Source: Elusimicrobiaceae bacterium (GTDB taxonomy: Bacteria > Elusimicrobiota > Elusimicrobia > Elusimicrobiales > Elusimicrobiaceae). Taken from it: 6,866 nucleotides of DNA. Positions 6,021 through 6,866 of this stretch are shown here, one piece after another. The notes beneath the pieces were generated by a model that worked only from the letters and a program-made list of their open reading frames with translations, had not been told where the DNA came from and ran no database searches. A program made the position numbers and the translations under genes. Position 1 is the first letter of the stretch; each line of letters begins with the position of its first letter. The stretch spans positions 1 through 6,866 of the forward strand of contig JAGCKY010000159.1 of NCBI GenBank assembly GCA_017647245.1, written 5' to 3'.

Positions 6021-6866
6021 TTATAATTCTTCGCCAAACACATTATTGAGCTGGCGGTTGACACGGTAGAACGTAGCGCATTTGGGCATATCTTTGAGGC
6101 GTTTGGCGCCGATGTACGTCATGCAGCTGCGTAGCCCGCCCAAGATAGCCAGTAACGTGTGTTCAATCGGTCCGCGGAAGGGAAGTTCTACTACTTTGCC
6201 TTCGCTGGCGCGGTATTTTTTCATACCACCGTAGTGGATTTGTTGGGCATATTCCGAGCTCATGCCATAGAATTTTTTGAATTGTTTTTCTTCTATGTGC
6301 AGTGCACAACTTTTGTCATCTACCAAATCTACTTCATTGGTCTGGAAGTACTTGGTGCATAATTCGCCTGCGCTTTCTTCGTGCCCAGCCAATAGTCCGC
6401 CTATCATGACAAAGTCGGCCCCGGCACAAAAACTTTTGCATACATCGCCCGGGCACGTACAACCGCCGTCGGCGCACACCATACCGCCTACCCCGTGTGC
6501 AAAATCGGCACACTCAATAACGGTGGAAAATTGCGGGCGGCCTACACCGGTTAATTTGCGCGTCGTGCAGACAGAGCCGGGCCCAATTCCTACTTTAATA
6601 ATATCGGCCCCGCTTAAAATCAAGTCTTCGCACATATCGCCGGTGACGACGTTGCCCGCCAAAATCAGGCAATCCGGCCACGCTTTGCGTACTTTTTTGA
6701 CATAGTCTATGAGGTAGGGGGAATAACCGTTGGCTACGTCTATGCAGATATTAGAGACGAGCCCGGTTTTCATCACCACGGTCAATTTTTCAAAGTCCGC
6801 ATCGGATACACCCGAGCTGATAAACAGTAAATCATTAGAACCAAATTCCTTTTTATTTTTTTTGCA
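6021..6866 (-). CDS. guaC: GMP reductase, C-terminal 281 residues (start outside window)
   Basis: GMP reductase converts GMP to IMP and ammonia using NADPH, returning guanine nucleotides to the common purine pool in the cytosol. The frame is open to the window edge at 6866. By comparison with the 347-residue E. coli enzyme as I recall it, about 85-90 N-terminal residues are missing. Recognisable stretches include [49 protein letters not shown] with the catalytic Cys (fragment residue 100), [33 protein letters not shown] and [14 protein letters not shown]. The FYGMSS and C-terminal part identify the GuaC/GMPR branch rather than IMP dehydrogenase, and no CBS domain is present. A TTG at 6783-6785 could be miscalled as the start, but similarity to GuaC continues upstream of it. 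Two oddities: about 19 extra residues between HEESAG and FYGMSS relative to E. coli and human enzymes, and 15 cysteines in 281 residues. The promoter lies outside the window. Confidence 0.95.
   Translation of the reverse strand, partial: CKKNKKEFGSNDLLFISSGVSDADFEKLTVVMKTGLVSNICIDVANGYSPYLIDYVKKVRKAWPDCLILAGNVVTGDMCEDLILSGADIIKVGIGPGSVCTTRKLTGVGRPQFSTVIECADFAHGVGGMVCADGGCTCPGDVCKSFCAGADFVMIGGLLAGHEESAGELCTKYFQTNEVDLVDDKSCALHIEEKQFKKFYGMSSEYAQQIHYGGMKKYRASEGKVVELPFRGPIEHTLLAILGGLRSCMTYIGAKRLKDMPKCATFYRVNRQLNNVFGEEL

Noticed and set aside
6783..6785. TTG as the start codon of guaC
   Set aside because: The frame continues upstream with residues matching GuaC (SDADFEKL and before it), so the true start lies beyond the window edge.

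Overview
The window looks like the chromosome of an anaerobic, probably host-associated bacterium of moderate GC content. The reasons are weak: unusually many cysteines in both a probable exported protein and a cytosolic enzyme, good Shine-Dalgarno sites, tight gene spacing and no mobile DNA. An Elusimicrobiota-like gut anaerobe would fit, but nothing here proves a taxon.

Layout. (1) Bases 1-438, + strand: the 3' end of a gene for a cysteine-rich protein (10 Cys in 145 visible residues), unrecognised, probably extracytoplasmic. (2) Bases 439-530: a 92-base gap with two inverted repeats. One is a perfect 7-bp GC-rich hairpin that ends directly at the ribosome binding site of the next gene. (3) Bases 531-5531, + strand: one very large gene (1666 aa) that is almost entirely sensory. 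I count about twelve PAS or PAS-like domains and one GAF domain, joined by short charged helical linkers. There is no histidine kinase, GGDEF, EAL, chemoreceptor, phosphatase or DNA-binding domain, no receiver and no membrane segment. The protein stops exactly at the end of its last PAS domain. (4) Bases 5546-5577: a strong hairpin with A and T runs on either side, placed to end transcription from both directions. (5) Bases 5592-6866, - strand: a two-gene unit, guaC (GMP reductase, start outside the window) followed 12 bases later by an FKBP-type prolyl isomerase of the SlyD/SlpA kind.

The right-hand genes are ordinary housekeeping functions: purine salvage and protein folding. They converge on the large PAS gene and have no evident functional link to it. 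The main item of interest is the PAS/GAF protein. It must either pass its signal on by protein-protein contact or serve as a large scaffold, because no recognised output domain is present and no remnant of one lies downstream.
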